From assembly GCA_003168215.1 (NCBI GenBank), contig PMSW01000134.1, positions 1 to 34,147 of the forward strand: a stretch of DNA of 34,147 nt, in the 5' to 3' direction. Within the stretch, counting starts at the first letter, position 1. Every line of letters starts with the position of its first letter. Position numbers and translations under genes: made by a program. The notes under the pieces are model-generated. The model did not search any database. It worked only from the letters and a program-made list of their open reading frames with translations, and was not told the origin of the DNA. Shown here piece by piece: positions 7,398 through 14,525 of this stretch. The stretch comes from Actinomycetota bacterium (lineage in GTDB: Bacteria > Actinomycetota > Actinomycetes > Streptosporangiales > Streptosporangiaceae).

Positions 7398-8558
7398 TCA
7401 TGAGACCCAGGCCTGCAGGCCCTCGTCGGTGAGCAGCCGGGCGAACGCCTCGGCGGCGGCGCCGAGGAGGGGCCCGTCCGTGCCCAGCCGGGCCGGCAGG
7501 ACTGGCGGGGGCGGCGTCGCGCGGAAGGCCATGAGCCCGTCGTGGTAGGCGGCGGTGACCTCATCGGCTGCGATGTGCAGGAGGTCAGAGCCGAGGCCGC
7601 CGACGACCACGAGGTGCGGGTCGAGGCCGTTCACCAGGCCGGCGATGCCTCGGCCGATGGAGCTGCCGACGGTCCGGATCGCCGAGAGCGCGCGCGGTTG
7701 CCCCGCCCGGGCCGAGGCGAGCACACGGCGGGAGTAGCTCACGTCGTCGGCGGGGACCCGCTGGTGCAGCAAGCGGGCGAGGGCCCGGCCGTCGACGCTG
7801 GTGTTCCAGCAGCCCCTGGCGCCGCACCGGCAACGCCGGGCAGGTTCGCCGAATGGCATGTGGCCGAACTCGCCGGCGGTACCGGTCGCGCCCCGTACCG
7901 CACGGCCGGCCTCGATGAGAGTGCCGCCGAGGCCGGCATCGAGGTGCAGGTAAACCATCGCGCCCGCGCCCGCGCCGGCGCCGTGGCGCGACTCGGCGAC
8001 GCCGGCGAGGGACGCGTCGTTGCCCGCCACGAACTCCCCGCCGGGCTCGTAGTGGGGCCACAGCGCTGACAGGTCGATGCTGTGCCAGGCCAGCCCCGGG
8101 GCGTGCACCAGCTCGCTGCCCGCGACCGTGCCTGGCACGGCGACCGCCGCAGCCCGCACCCGGGTGCCGAAGCGCCTGCTTACCTGGCCCAGTTCCGCAG
8201 TGACCGCGTCGAGTACGCGGGCCTGGTTGCGGTGGTGCGGGCGTTGCGTTGCCGCCACCTTCGTTCCGCCGAGTTCGACCGCGGCGACCTGCCAGGTGTC
8301 ATGGGTGATGGCGGCGACGGCCACGAGCGGGCCGTCGGGGTGGGCATGCAAGGACGTCGTCGGCCTCCCGCGTCGGCCCGTGGCCAGGGCGGGCCGCTCG
8401 GAGACGAGCCGGGTGGCGACCAGGCGGCCAACAGTCTCGGCCGCGAACCCGCTCGGAATCCCGATCTGGGCAGCCACCTCGGCGCGGGTCACCCCCGGGT
8501 GGTCGTGCACCGCGCGCGTGATCGCGGTCTGTGCCGATGTCCGCAGCCCGCCCCTCAT
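7398..8558 (-). CDS. ROK-family transcriptional regulator
   Basis: 386 aa. The N-terminal winged helix-turn-helix (ITRAVHDHPGVTRAEVAAQI, GRLVATRLVSER) is followed by a sugar-kinase-like ROK domain: VELGGTKVAA, AVAVPGTV, LHLDAGLGGTLIEAG, GTAGEFGHMPFG, the zinc motif CRCGARGC and VVVGGLGSDLL. ROK regulators normally repress sugar uptake or use genes and are released by a sugar or sugar phosphate. The residue after the zinc motif is W rather than the common L/E pattern. The gene is divergent from a sugar transporter, with a palindrome between them, so it probably controls that gene. ATG 8558 has only a weak SD. Confidence 0.9.
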   Translation of the reverse strand: MRGGLRTSAQTAITRAVHDHPGVTRAEVAAQIGIPSGFAAETVGRLVATRLVSERPALATGRRGRPTTSLHAHPDGPLVAVAAITHDTWQVAAVELGGTKVAATQRPHHRNQARVLDAVTAELGQVSRRFGTRVRAAAVAVPGTVAGSELVHAPGLAWHSIDLSALWPHYEPGGEFVAGNDASLAGVAESRHGAGAGAGAMVYLHLDAGLGGTLIEAGRAVRGATGTAGEFGHMPFGEPARRCRCGARGCWNTSVDGRALARLLHQRVPADDVSYSRRVLASARAGQPRALSAIRTVGSSIGRGIAGLVNGLDPHLVVVGGLGSDLLHIAADEVTAAYHDGLMAFRATPPPPVLPARLGTDGPLLGAAAEAFARLLTDEGLQAWVS

Positions 8559-8594
8559 CTCACCGCCCTGGTCATCTCGTCGTCCATTTTATGC

Positions 8595-8614
8595 TCGTTC
8601 AACGACGATATACT
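8595..8614 (+). promoter_or_regulatory. palindromic operator and -10 box of the sugar transporter
   Basis: TCGTTCAACGA (8595-8605) is an 11-base perfect palindrome around a central C. TATACT (8609-8614) is a good -10 box pointing to the transporter. A repressor bound to the palindrome would cover the spacer. The ROK gene next door is the obvious candidate; this is inference from position. Confidence 0.45.
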
Positions 8615-8694
8615 TGCGGGCGTGAGGAGCGTGCACGCTGGCGGCGCGGCTGGCCTGCCAGCCGACCGGGGCAGCGGCGGAAACGGAGGTGGCC

Positions 8695-9630
8695 GTGATC
8701 GCGCTGCTCGCATTCGTAACGGTGGCCGCCTTCGGTACCTGGATTCCGCTTGCCCAGCTGCTGCCCGGCGTGCCGCGGCGCTCCCGGATCTTTTACGTGA
8801 CCGTCGGCAATGTCGTCTTCGCCGGGATCGCCCTGCTGGCTGGCGGCGGTCACCTGGTGCTCGGCTGGCGGGGCTTCTGGCTGCCGCTGGCCGGCGGCGT
8901 GGTGTGGACCGCGGGCAGCTACTCCGGCTTCAGGGCCTCGGAGACGATCGGGATCGCCCGCGCCGCCGGGACCTGGACGCCGCTCAACATCATCGTCGCG
9001 TTCGCCTGGGGAGCCCTGCTCTTCGGCGAGCTGGATCACTTTCCCGGGATCCGCTTCATCCTGCTGGCCGTCGCCCTCGCGGCCGTCCTGGCCGGGGTTC
9101 TCCTGATCGTCGGCTCCCAGGACAGCTCCGGCGCCCGGGTTGTCCCGGCCGTTCCGCCATCCCCGCAGGCAATCGAGGCGGAACCCGGCCGGCCGGCACC
9201 CAGGGCGCTCGGCGGCCTGCTGTGGGCAGGCGCTGCGGGACTTCTGTGGGGGAGTTACTTCGTGCCCGCGCAGTGGGCAGCGGAACCGGCGCAGGTAAGC
9301 GACTTCCCGCTAGCCCTCGGGATCCTCGGCGCCGGCCTGGCCCTAGCCCTCCCGGCCGGCGAGCCGGCCCGGCTGGGTCTGCGTGCCCTGACCGCGCAGC
9401 TCGGCGCCGGCGTCCTGTTCGGGATCGGCAACTTCACCCTGCTCGGCCTGGTCGCACGGGTGGGCACCGGCACCGGCTTCACCATCGCTCAGCTCAGCTT
9501 GCTGGTCAACGCCAGCATCGGCATCTGGGCCTTCCACTCTCCCGAGCCGGGCACGCCGGCGGCCAGGAAGGTCATCGCCGGCATCATGATCGCCGGGGTC
9601 GGCGGCTGCCTCATCGGCGCGATGCGATAG
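8695..9630 (+). CDS. GRP-family (DMT-type) sugar transporter
   Basis: About 311 aa with roughly ten membrane segments, in two halves separated by a hydrophilic linker (about 143-175). Motifs include VTVAAFGTWIPLAQL, GGVVWTAGSYSGFRASETIG, the matching second-half GAAGLLWGSYFVPAQW and LFGIGNFTLLGLVARVGTGT. This pattern belongs to the glucose/ribose porter group (GlcU, RbsU, RhaT relatives), proton-coupled sugar uptake carriers of the inner membrane. GTG 8695 is preceded by GGAGG at a spacing of five; GTG 8689 is less likely. It is divergent from the ROK regulator. The sugar is not deducible. Confidence 0.85.
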   Translation: MIALLAFVTVAAFGTWIPLAQLLPGVPRRSRIFYVTVGNVVFAGIALLAGGGHLVLGWRGFWLPLAGGVVWTAGSYSGFRASETIGIARAAGTWTPLNIIVAFAWGALLFGELDHFPGIRFILLAVALAAVLAGVLLIVGSQDSSGARVVPAVPPSPQAIEAEPGRPAPRALGGLLWAGAAGLLWGSYFVPAQWAAEPAQVSDFPLALGILGAGLALALPAGEPARLGLRALTAQLGAGVLFGIGNFTLLGLVARVGTGTGFTIAQLSLLVNASIGIWAFHSPEPGTPAARKVIAGIMIAGVGGCLIGAMR

Positions 9631-9639
9631 CAGACCACG

Positions 9640-9655
9640 GCGCCCGGCCGGGCGC
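9640..9655 (+). terminator. GC-rich palindrome after the sugar transporter
   Basis: GCGCCCGGCCGGGCGC is a perfect palindrome nine bases after the transporter stop. It can form a six-pair stem with a GGCC loop. There is no T tract, so terminator function is only plausible. Confidence 0.35.
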
Positions 9656-10027
9656 ACAGGTGATGTACGTCCGCGGAAGCCGGGCTGGTGGTGACCGCGA
9701 AGCTCTCATTCACCCGCGCATCAACGGCCAGCCGCCCGAATCCGCCACCATGGCGAACGCCTGCTCGCCGCGCACAGAACTGGCCCATCTGCGCATGGGT
9801 AGCATCTTTGCCAAGCCGACCCAGGCGATCCGAATCGGCAGCGCTAAACGCACGGCCCTGTCATCTTGTGCCAGCCCGTGGTGTCGGATGTGCTCTGCAC
9901 TGCCCAAAGGCCATCGGGTAGCGAGGCAGCGGCCGCCGCGGGTGATGCGCTAGGCAGCGGAGAAGAATCTGGCGCAGCCTGCTGGGTCCTCGGAGGCGGG
10001 CGGGCAGGTGACCGAACGTTTGTGCCC
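9656..10027. other. no recognisable gene
   Basis: Overlapping short frames exist on both strands, but none resembles a known family or has a convincing ribosome site. It may be decayed DNA between the transporter and the first rnpB relic. Confidence 0.4.
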
Positions 10028-10152
10028 AGGCCGCCGCAGGTGACTGAGGCGGCTTGGTAGACCCGGCCCGGAGCAACGTCAAGAAGGGACGTGCCTTAGC
10101 GCGCGTGTTTCCTGCGCGAACGTTCGAGGGCGGCTCGCCCGATGCTCGCGGA
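10028..10152 (+). repeat. diverged RNase P RNA fragment (relic A)
   Basis: This aligns with about 5957-6080 of rnpB: the GTGA-loop hairpin GCCGCAGGTGACTGAGGC, GGCGGCTTGGTAGACCC, CCCGGAGCAACGTCAAGAAG, a replaced hairpin ACGTGCCTTAGCGCGCGT, and CGAGGGCGGCTCGCCCGATG. Homology ends after GCTCGCGG near 10151. The 5' half and the true 3' end are absent. Hairpin sequences differ from the main copy but still pair, apart from one mismatch. Confidence 0.65.
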
Positions 10153-10243
10153 CAGGCCAGCTCGGCCGCCGCCTGGCGTCGGAGACGTGCGGTGCCTTGC
10201 CTGAGGATAACCGTCCGGAATCGCTGTCATCGGCGGCGCGTGA

Positions 10244-10690
10244 TTACGGGCAGATCAGTTCGACTGTGGGGAAGTAGGTGCGGTAGCGGGCGGAGTCGCG
10301 CGTCAGGAGGCGGTATCTGCGTACGGCGGCGTGTGCGCCGACGTAGAAGTCGGGTAGCGGGGATCGTCGCAGGCCGCCTCGCTTGCGGTAGGTGAGGAAT
10401 GCTTTTCCTGCGATGAATCCTGCCTGGTAGGGGAGAGGCTCGCGTTCGAAGTCGTCTGCGGGGACGGCGTCGTCGAGGTCTTCGATCCGGTCGAATCCGG
10501 CCGAGACTTCGGCGTAGATGATCGGGTTGATGACCAGCGTGCCGTTATCCCGTGCCCGGGCGAGGGCGTCCCCGGACCACTGTGCCCAGGCGGCATCCTG
10601 GGTCAGGATGTCGAGCATGACGCTGGAATCCACCAAAGTGACCGGCGGCTGGGTCGCCGGTACTGCCCAGAGACGCGGCTCATTCGCCAC
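10244..10690 (-). CDS. vapC: VapC-type PIN-domain ribonuclease toxin
   Basis: 148 aa. PIN-domain acidic positions are visible in VTLVDSSVMLDILTQD (first Asp), IIYAEVSAG (Glu), PLPDFYVGAHA (Asp) and LLTRDSARYRTYFP (Asp). VapC toxins are Mg-dependent RNases that cut tRNA or rRNA when freed from antitoxin. The ATG at 10690 overlaps the antitoxin end by 11 bases, so toxin translation is coupled to antitoxin translation. It ends about 90 bases from rnpB relic A and lies between the two rnpB relics. Confidence 0.88.
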   Translation of the reverse strand: MANEPRLWAVPATQPPVTLVDSSVMLDILTQDAAWAQWSGDALARARDNGTLVINPIIYAEVSAGFDRIEDLDDAVPADDFEREPLPYQAGFIAGKAFLTYRKRGGLRRSPLPDFYVGAHAAVRRYRLLTRDSARYRTYFPTVELICP

Positions 10691-10907
10691 GCAGCAGGTC
10701 CAGCAGCTCGTCGGTGCTCATCGTGGTGGTTGCCCGGCCACGCATCCGGTGCACAAGCCGCTGCCCGCGAGTGCTGCTGGCGTCGGCGCGGACGATGCGC
10801 AATGTTTCTCCGTCCTCGATGACATCTACCTCATCGCCCTCGTGCAGGCCGTGCCGTTCGCGGAGGGGAGCGGGGATGGTTACCTGGCCCTTGCTGTTAA
10901 GCCGCAT
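10680..10907 (-). CDS. vapB: AbrB/MazE-type antitoxin of the VapC module
   Basis: 75 aa. The N-terminal swapped-hairpin DNA-binding domain is typical: MRLNSKGQVTIPAPLRERHG, LHEGDEVDVIEDG, ETLRIVRAD. The C-terminal tail (MSTDELLDLLRGE) should wrap the toxin. ATG 10907 has AGGAG at a spacing of about seven. Longer upstream reading in this frame is antisense to rnpB relic B and is not coding. Antitoxins of this kind repress their own operon together with the toxin. AT-richer DNA just upstream (10920-10950) probably holds the promoter. Confidence 0.85.
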   Translation of the reverse strand: MRLNSKGQVTIPAPLRERHGLHEGDEVDVIEDGETLRIVRADASSTRGQRLVHRMRGRATTTMSTDELLDLLRGE

Positions 10908-11189
10908 TCGAATCTCCTGATACGTAGAACTTCCGACACGTATTACATTACCTCCTGCCAAGGCCATGGTCGAGGTCAGTAGCCTCGGCGAGCGCCGCAG
11001 TCTGGATCCGATGCCGCAGTCCGCGGCTACACGAGCGGGGCTTGTTAATGCCGTCGGGTTAACGCGCTGCCTCAGCCTGGCGAAGATGAAGCGACCTCGG
11101 CGGACTGCGAGGCACGACGTGGCCGGCGACGGACAATCGACGGATAACAACACTGGATCGGGACAACCGCGCAGGTCATTGACATCTGC
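10908..11189. other. upstream region of the toxin-antitoxin module, no gene
   Basis: The part next to vapB (10915-10955) is AT-richer, with TAATGT and TAATAC on the minus strand, and is the likely promoter. Nothing else is recognisable up to the rnpB relic at 11190. Confidence 0.35.
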
Positions 11190-11342
11190 CGGTGGGTAAG
11201 AGACCACCAGCGCCGTAGGTGACTGCGGCGGCTTGGTAAACCCCACCGGGAGCAAGGTCAAGAGGGTTCCGCGTTCTTCGGGGCGCGGGGCCTGCGCGAG
11301 TGCTTGAGGGCGGCCCGCCCGCCGCCTGAACTGGGGGAGACG
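11190..11342 (+). repeat. diverged RNase P RNA fragment with 3' terminus (relic B)
   Basis: This aligns with rnpB from CGGTGG (5937) onward: GTAAGAGACCACCAGC, a GTGA-loop hairpin GCCGTAGGTGACTGCGGC, GGCTTGGTAAACCCCACC, GGAGCAAGGTCAAGAGGG, a hairpin closed by TTCG (11266-11285), and GCGAGTGCTTGAGGGCGGCC. It then jumps to the RNA's 3' terminus CGCCCGCCGC (to 11325). The flank CTGAACTGGGGGAGACG nearly matches that after the 3' piece at 23376. The internal loss probably came from recombination between CGGCCCGCCCG and the terminal CGGCTCGCCCG. The 5' half is absent. Confidence 0.75.
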
Positions 11343-11431
11343 TTTCCTGCGATGGCTGCCGTGATCCTGAGGAGGCAAGACCGGCCGCCGTATGCTGTCC
11401 TTAGGCACGTAGGCCTCGCCGACCAGGTCGG

Positions 11432-11563
11432 CTATGGTGTCTTCACCTTCTCCTCCGGCACTGCTAGGACCGCCTTCAGCTCTGCCGGGGTCACGGGGCA
11501 CCAAAAGTCGACTTCGCCGAACTGGCCTATCTCGCTCGGATATATGCGCAGCCCCGGATTCAT
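11432..11563 (-). pseudogene. small ORF of unknown function, possibly a frameshifted fragment
   Basis: A 43-aa frame starting at ATG 11563 begins MNPGLRIYPSEIGQFGEVDF and ends EEKVKTP. From about 11450 the neighbouring frame continues with plausible residues (TIADLVGEAYVPKDSIRRPV) to about 11350. Together they look like one short gene broken by a frameshift, but I know no family that matches. Confidence 0.25.
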
Positions 11564-11659
11564 CTCGGCCTAGGCCAGATCATCATCTTCGATGAATGAC
11601 CTGCCGGGATGAAGTAGGCGACCGATCGGATCGGGCCCGTCGCCTGGGTCATCGCTGCG

Positions 11660-11908
11660 GTGCTGATCGGCGGCGGGATCTACTGCTATTGCAAGCAGCC
11701 CCCCGAACACCGAGAGAAGATCAGCAAGGTCGCCGGCCAGACCGGCACGCACCTGTCTGCGCAGCAGCTCGCTGAGCTGCTTGCCCCATCCGTTCGGCCT
11801 CCGGTGGCGGATCTTCGTGCCTTCCTGCGGGAACACAACGACACGGTCTTTGACCAGGTGCGCCGGGGCGGCTTCGTGCTCGGAACGCACTACCAGCTGC
11901 CGGGCTAG
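11660..11908 (+). CDS. small hypothetical membrane protein
   Basis: 82 aa from GTG 11660. The frame is open upstream to a TAG at 11615-11617 and adds TDRIGPVAWVIAA, giving a single membrane helix (PVAWVIAAVLIGGGIYCYC). A soluble part follows, ending FLREHNDTVFDQVRRGGFVL, GTHYQLPG. An ATG at 11609 is in frame but separated by the TAG at its third codon, so the natural N-terminus may have been lost by a nonsense mutation. I do not recognise the family. It ends 28 bases before the IS target site. Confidence 0.35.
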   Translation: MLIGGGIYCYCKQPPEHREKISKVAGQTGTHLSAQQLAELLAPSVRPPVADLRAFLREHNDTVFDQVRRGGFVLGTHYQLPG

Positions 11909-11945
11909 GCTGGCCGTGGGTCGGCACCGCAGCAGCTAGAGCGTG

Positions 11946-11972
11946 TCTCCTATATGCGGGTCCAGGTGATGC
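11946..11972 (+). repeat. outer left IS end
   Basis: TCTCCTATATGCGGGTCCAG and the following seven bases are repeated directly at 13031-13057 with two differences in 27 bases. It is part of the terminal inverted repeat beginning at 11940. Confidence 0.7.
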
Positions 11973-12127
11973 CGCGGACAGGACGACGGCGGCGGGCCGC
12001 GGGGCGCGGGGCGAGGGGCGGCAGGACAGCCATGGGGCGCGTGGCGCCGGGCTCGGGCCCGGCACGCGTGGCTGGCAGAGTGTCGTACGTGCAGCAACCG
12101 CGACATCCTGAGTCGAGATCGGAGCGA

Positions 12128-13054
12128 GTGTTGAAGGCAGTCCGTTTCAGCCAGTTCGGGGGTCCGGAGGTTCTCGAGGTCGTGGATCTCCCCGATCCGC
12201 ATCCGGGTCCCGGCCAGCTCCGGATTGCGGTGCGCGCGGCGGGCGTCAACCCGAGCGACTGGAAGAAGCGCAAGGGCCTGATGGATGGGGAGCTCCCGCA
12301 GACCATGGGCCACGAGGCGGCGGGCGTCGTCGACGAGCTCGGCGAGGGCGTTGCGGACGTGGCCGTCGGCGATCGCGTGTTCGGCTTCTCCGCCGAGGGT
12401 GCGGCCCAGGCCGAGCTGGCGGTGCTGTCCTACTATGCGCCGATCCCGCCGTCGCTTGACTTCCCCGGCGCTGCCGCGCTGCCGGCCGCCATCGAGACGG
12501 CCACGCGCGCGCTCGGCCAGCTCGGCGTCGGGAGCGACAGCACGCTGCTCATCAACGGCGCCTCCGGGAGCGTCGGCAGCGCCGCGGTTCAGCTCGCCGT
12601 GGTGCGCGGTGCGCGCGTGATCGGCACCGCCAGCCCGGTAAACCACGAGTACCTTCACTCGCTGGGGGCCGAGCCCGTCGCCTACGGCGAGGGCCTCGTC
12701 GGGCGGGTTCGCGCGCTCGCGCCCGACGGCGTCGACGCCGCGCTCGACGTCGCCGGGAGCGGCGTCCTGCCCGAGCTCATCGAACTCGCGGGCGGCCCGG
12801 AGCACGTCGTGACGATCGCCGACTTCGGTGGCGCGCAGGAGCACGGGGTGAGGTTCAGCAGCGGGGACGCCGGCCGCGCGGTCCACGCGCTCGCCCAGAT
12901 CGGCGAGCTAATAGAGTCCGGGCGCTTCTCGCTCCCGGTCGCGCAGACCTTCCCGCTCGCCGAGATCGCGGAGGCGCACCGCGTCAGCGAGGACGGTCAC
13001 GTGCGCGGGAAGCTCGTGCTGGTGGTCGGCTCTCCTATGGGCGGGTCCAGGTGA
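12128..13054 (+). CDS. NADP-dependent quinone oxidoreductase-like (MDR superfamily)
   Basis: 308 aa. The GroES-like N-terminus (AVRFSQFGGPEVLEVVDLPD, AAGVNPSDWKKRKGL, MGHEAAGVVDELGEGV, VGDRVFGFS) leads to a Rossmann domain with the NADP-binding loop INGASGSVGSAAVQLAVVRG and ends HVRGKLVLVV. The zinc ligands of alcohol dehydrogenases are missing, so it belongs to the zinc-independent quinone or enone reductase group. The last residues (GSPMGGSR) are encoded by the inner IS left end, so the natural tail was trimmed or extended by the insertion. GTG 12128 has GGAG only three bases upstream; TTG 12131 is an alternative. Longer N-terminal reading is IS-derived. Confidence 0.82.
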   Translation: MLKAVRFSQFGGPEVLEVVDLPDPHPGPGQLRIAVRAAGVNPSDWKKRKGLMDGELPQTMGHEAAGVVDELGEGVADVAVGDRVFGFSAEGAAQAELAVLSYYAPIPPSLDFPGAAALPAAIETATRALGQLGVGSDSTLLINGASGSVGSAAVQLAVVRGARVIGTASPVNHEYLHSLGAEPVAYGEGLVGRVRALAPDGVDAALDVAGSGVLPELIELAGGPEHVVTIADFGGAQEHGVRFSSGDAGRAVHALAQIGELIESGRFSLPVAQTFPLAEIAEAHRVSEDGHVRGKLVLVVGSPMGGSR

Positions 13055-13057
13055 TGC
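13031..13057 (+). repeat. inner left IS end (direct copy)
   Basis: It matches 11946-11972 at 25 of 27 positions and in the same orientation. It adjoins the truncated 3' end of the transposase and encodes the last residues and stop of the oxidoreductase gene. Confidence 0.65.
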
Positions 13058-13579
13058 AGCCGGGTACGCCCTGTTGGCGTGAACGCTTCGGGACGGGTCC
13101 GCGCCCAGTCCCCGTGAAGACCCGGATCCGGATGTCGGCCAGCACCGTCTCCAGCGCCGCCCCGTCGTTATGCTGCCCGCCGGTGACGACGAGCGCCAAC
13201 GGCCGGCCGTGCCCGTCGACCCAGGCATGAATCTTGGTGCTTAGCCCGCCACGTGACCGTCCGATGCCGTGACCTGCAGGTTCACATTTTCCCCGGCAGC
13301 ATCCGCCTCGGCCAGCAACCGGCCCAGCACCCGGCCCCAGGTGCCGTCCCCGAGTCGCGACGGTGGCGCTTCCACACCGTCTGCCACGGACCGAACACCT
13401 CCCGCGGCAGGTCACGCCAAGGAATCCCGGTCCGATACCGGTAGACGATTCCCTCCACCACCCTTGCGGTCGTCGCCGAACGGGTGGCCCCGCCGACCCG
13501 CGTTCGACGGCAACAACGGCTCGATCCGCTCCCACTGCTCATCACTCAACGCGCGAAACCGCGACCCAATCCTCGTCAC
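13058..13579 (-). pseudogene. IS5-family (IS427-type) transposase, multiply broken
   Basis: Read from GTG 13579 it gives VTRIGSRFRALSDEQWERIE, PLLPSNAGRRGHPFGDDRK. A frameshift near 13465 is followed by VVEGIVYRYRTGIPWRDLPR, EVFGPWQTVWKRHRR. A second frameshift leads to GTWGRVLGRLLAEADAAGEN. Then the region that should hold the first catalytic Asp is missing, and the text resumes at GHGIGRSRGGLSTKIHAWVD, GRPLALVVTGGQHNDGA, ETVLADI. The remaining C-terminal half with the other DDE residues is deleted up to the inner left end. It cannot make active transposase. Confidence 0.85.
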
Positions 13580-13625
13580 CCGTCCAGACTGCCGCCCGCC
13601 ACGTCACGGATATGGGAGACACGTT

Positions 13626-14002
13626 CTAGCTCCACGGCGTCCAGCCGATCCAGGCGCACATGGCGACGGCGACGGCGGCGATGCCGCCGATGATGGTGGC
13701 GAAGGCGACGACTATGCCTCGCTTGCGCAGCCCCGCCCACCAGCTCTCTTTCGCGGGCTGCTCCTGGGCGCCGGTGCTGGTGGCGTTCCGGCCGGCGATG
13801 GAGTTGTGGTCGCCCTGCACGGCACCTGGCTGCCCACCACGCTGGCGTTCGCGCCGTGAGCGGCCTGGCTGCCGATCGCGGTGCCGTGCGCGTCGGACAC
13901 GGTCACCGGACCGGACGCCGCGGTGCCGACCGTGACGTTCGTGCCACCGCCCGTGGCGTGCTGGGAGCTGTAGTTAATCACCGGGCGATCCCTGGTGATC
14001 AC
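13626..14002 (-). pseudogene. Gly/Asn-rich protein with C-terminal membrane helix, frameshifted
   Basis: Read from GTG 14002: VITRDRPVINYSSQHATGGG, TNVTVGTAASGPVTVSDAHG, TAIGSQAAHGANASVVG. One frame change near 13820 then leads to VQGDHNSIAGRNATS, a charged stretch (EQPAKESWWAGLRKRG) and a membrane helix (IVVAFATIIGGIAAVAVAMC) ending WIGWTPWS. The regular Gly/Ala/Ser repeats suggest a beta-solenoid or flexible region anchored by the helix. The stop TAG lies inside the CTAG target of the IS. I do not recognise a family, and the start is uncertain. Confidence 0.5.
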
Positions 14003-14225
14003 GAAGCGCACCGAACCGGCGGCAAGAGCCGCCGCTGCGCCGACGTTCGCGCGGCAACCTGGCGACACTCCGGTCTGCAATCGCGCCGTCAGGCACGCGG
14101 CCGGCCGGAACCCTCGCCGGCCGAACTCGTCACGGCACGTGATCGGCCCTGGACTTGGGAGGGCGCGCAGAGCCGGGTGCGTCCGCGGGCACTGCCCGGG
14201 CGCGCTGCCGGCGTAGCATTTTCGG

Positions 14226-14525
14226 GTGGAGTTCAGCAAGGATCTGCGGAACGCGGTGACGTCGGGCGACATCACCGTGTCCTTCCGGCTGTGGCGCCGG
14301 CCCCAAGTCAGGCCCGGGGGCCGGTATCGCGTCGGTCCCGCGTGGATCGAGGTCGACTCCGTGGAACTGATGCCCTTTGCCGCCATCACGCCAGGCGACA
14401 TCCGCCGTTGCGGGGAACGCGACCGGGAATCCCTGCGCCAGCGGGCCGCCCACGCCGGCCCGATCGCTGACGGCACATTGCTGTACCGGGTGGAATTCCA
14501 CCTGGCTGGGCCTCCGGCAAGCTAA
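14226..14525 (+). CDS. ASCH-like small protein
   Basis: 99 aa: VEFSKDLRNAVTSGDITVSF, WRRPQVRPGGRYRVGPAWIE, VDSVELMPFAAITPGDIRRC, GERDRESLRQRAAHAGP, LLYRVEFHLA. This looks like the ASCH/PUA-like fold, with a barrel containing a GGRYRVG turn, found in small RNA-binding or regulatory proteins. Its function is unknown. TAGCAT (14214-14219) stands six bases before GTG 14226, the geometry of a leaderless actinobacterial mRNA; there is no SD. No partner gene is evident. Confidence 0.65.
   Translation: MEFSKDLRNAVTSGDITVSFRLWRRPQVRPGGRYRVGPAWIEVDSVELMPFAAITPGDIRRCGERDRESLRQRAAHAGPIADGTLLYRVEFHLAGPPAS

Larger units (their letters stand above)
11940..13625. mobile_element. IS5-like element (IS427-type) with a passenger oxidoreductase gene
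   Basis: The outer ends are inverted repeats: AGCGTGTCTCCTATATGCGGG at the left, and AACGTGTCTCCCATATCCGTG when the right end is read on the minus strand (17 of 21 match). CTAG flanks both ends (11936-11939 and 13626-13629), as expected of a short target duplication. Inside are a zinc-free quinone oxidoreductase gene, a second copy of the left end at 13031-13057 in the same direction, and a broken transposase. The inner left end lacks the CTAG flank. The whole 1.69 kb therefore seems to have moved as one unit, from an outer left end to the right end. The transposase is dead, so any transposase must have acted in trans. Confidence 0.65.

Noticed and set aside
10920-10960. Riboswitch or tRNA in the AT-richer patch before vapB
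   Set aside because: Too short and without clover-leaf or conserved aptamer features; a promoter explains it better.
10908-11504. N-terminal extension of the AbrB-type antitoxin to 274 aa
   Set aside because: The extension runs through relic B on the antisense strand; the ATG at 10907 has a proper SD and begins the domain exactly.
11954-12127. Upstream extension of the quinone oxidoreductase
   Set aside because: Arg/Gly-rich residues from the IS left end and spacer; the GroES-like domain starts at GTG 12128.
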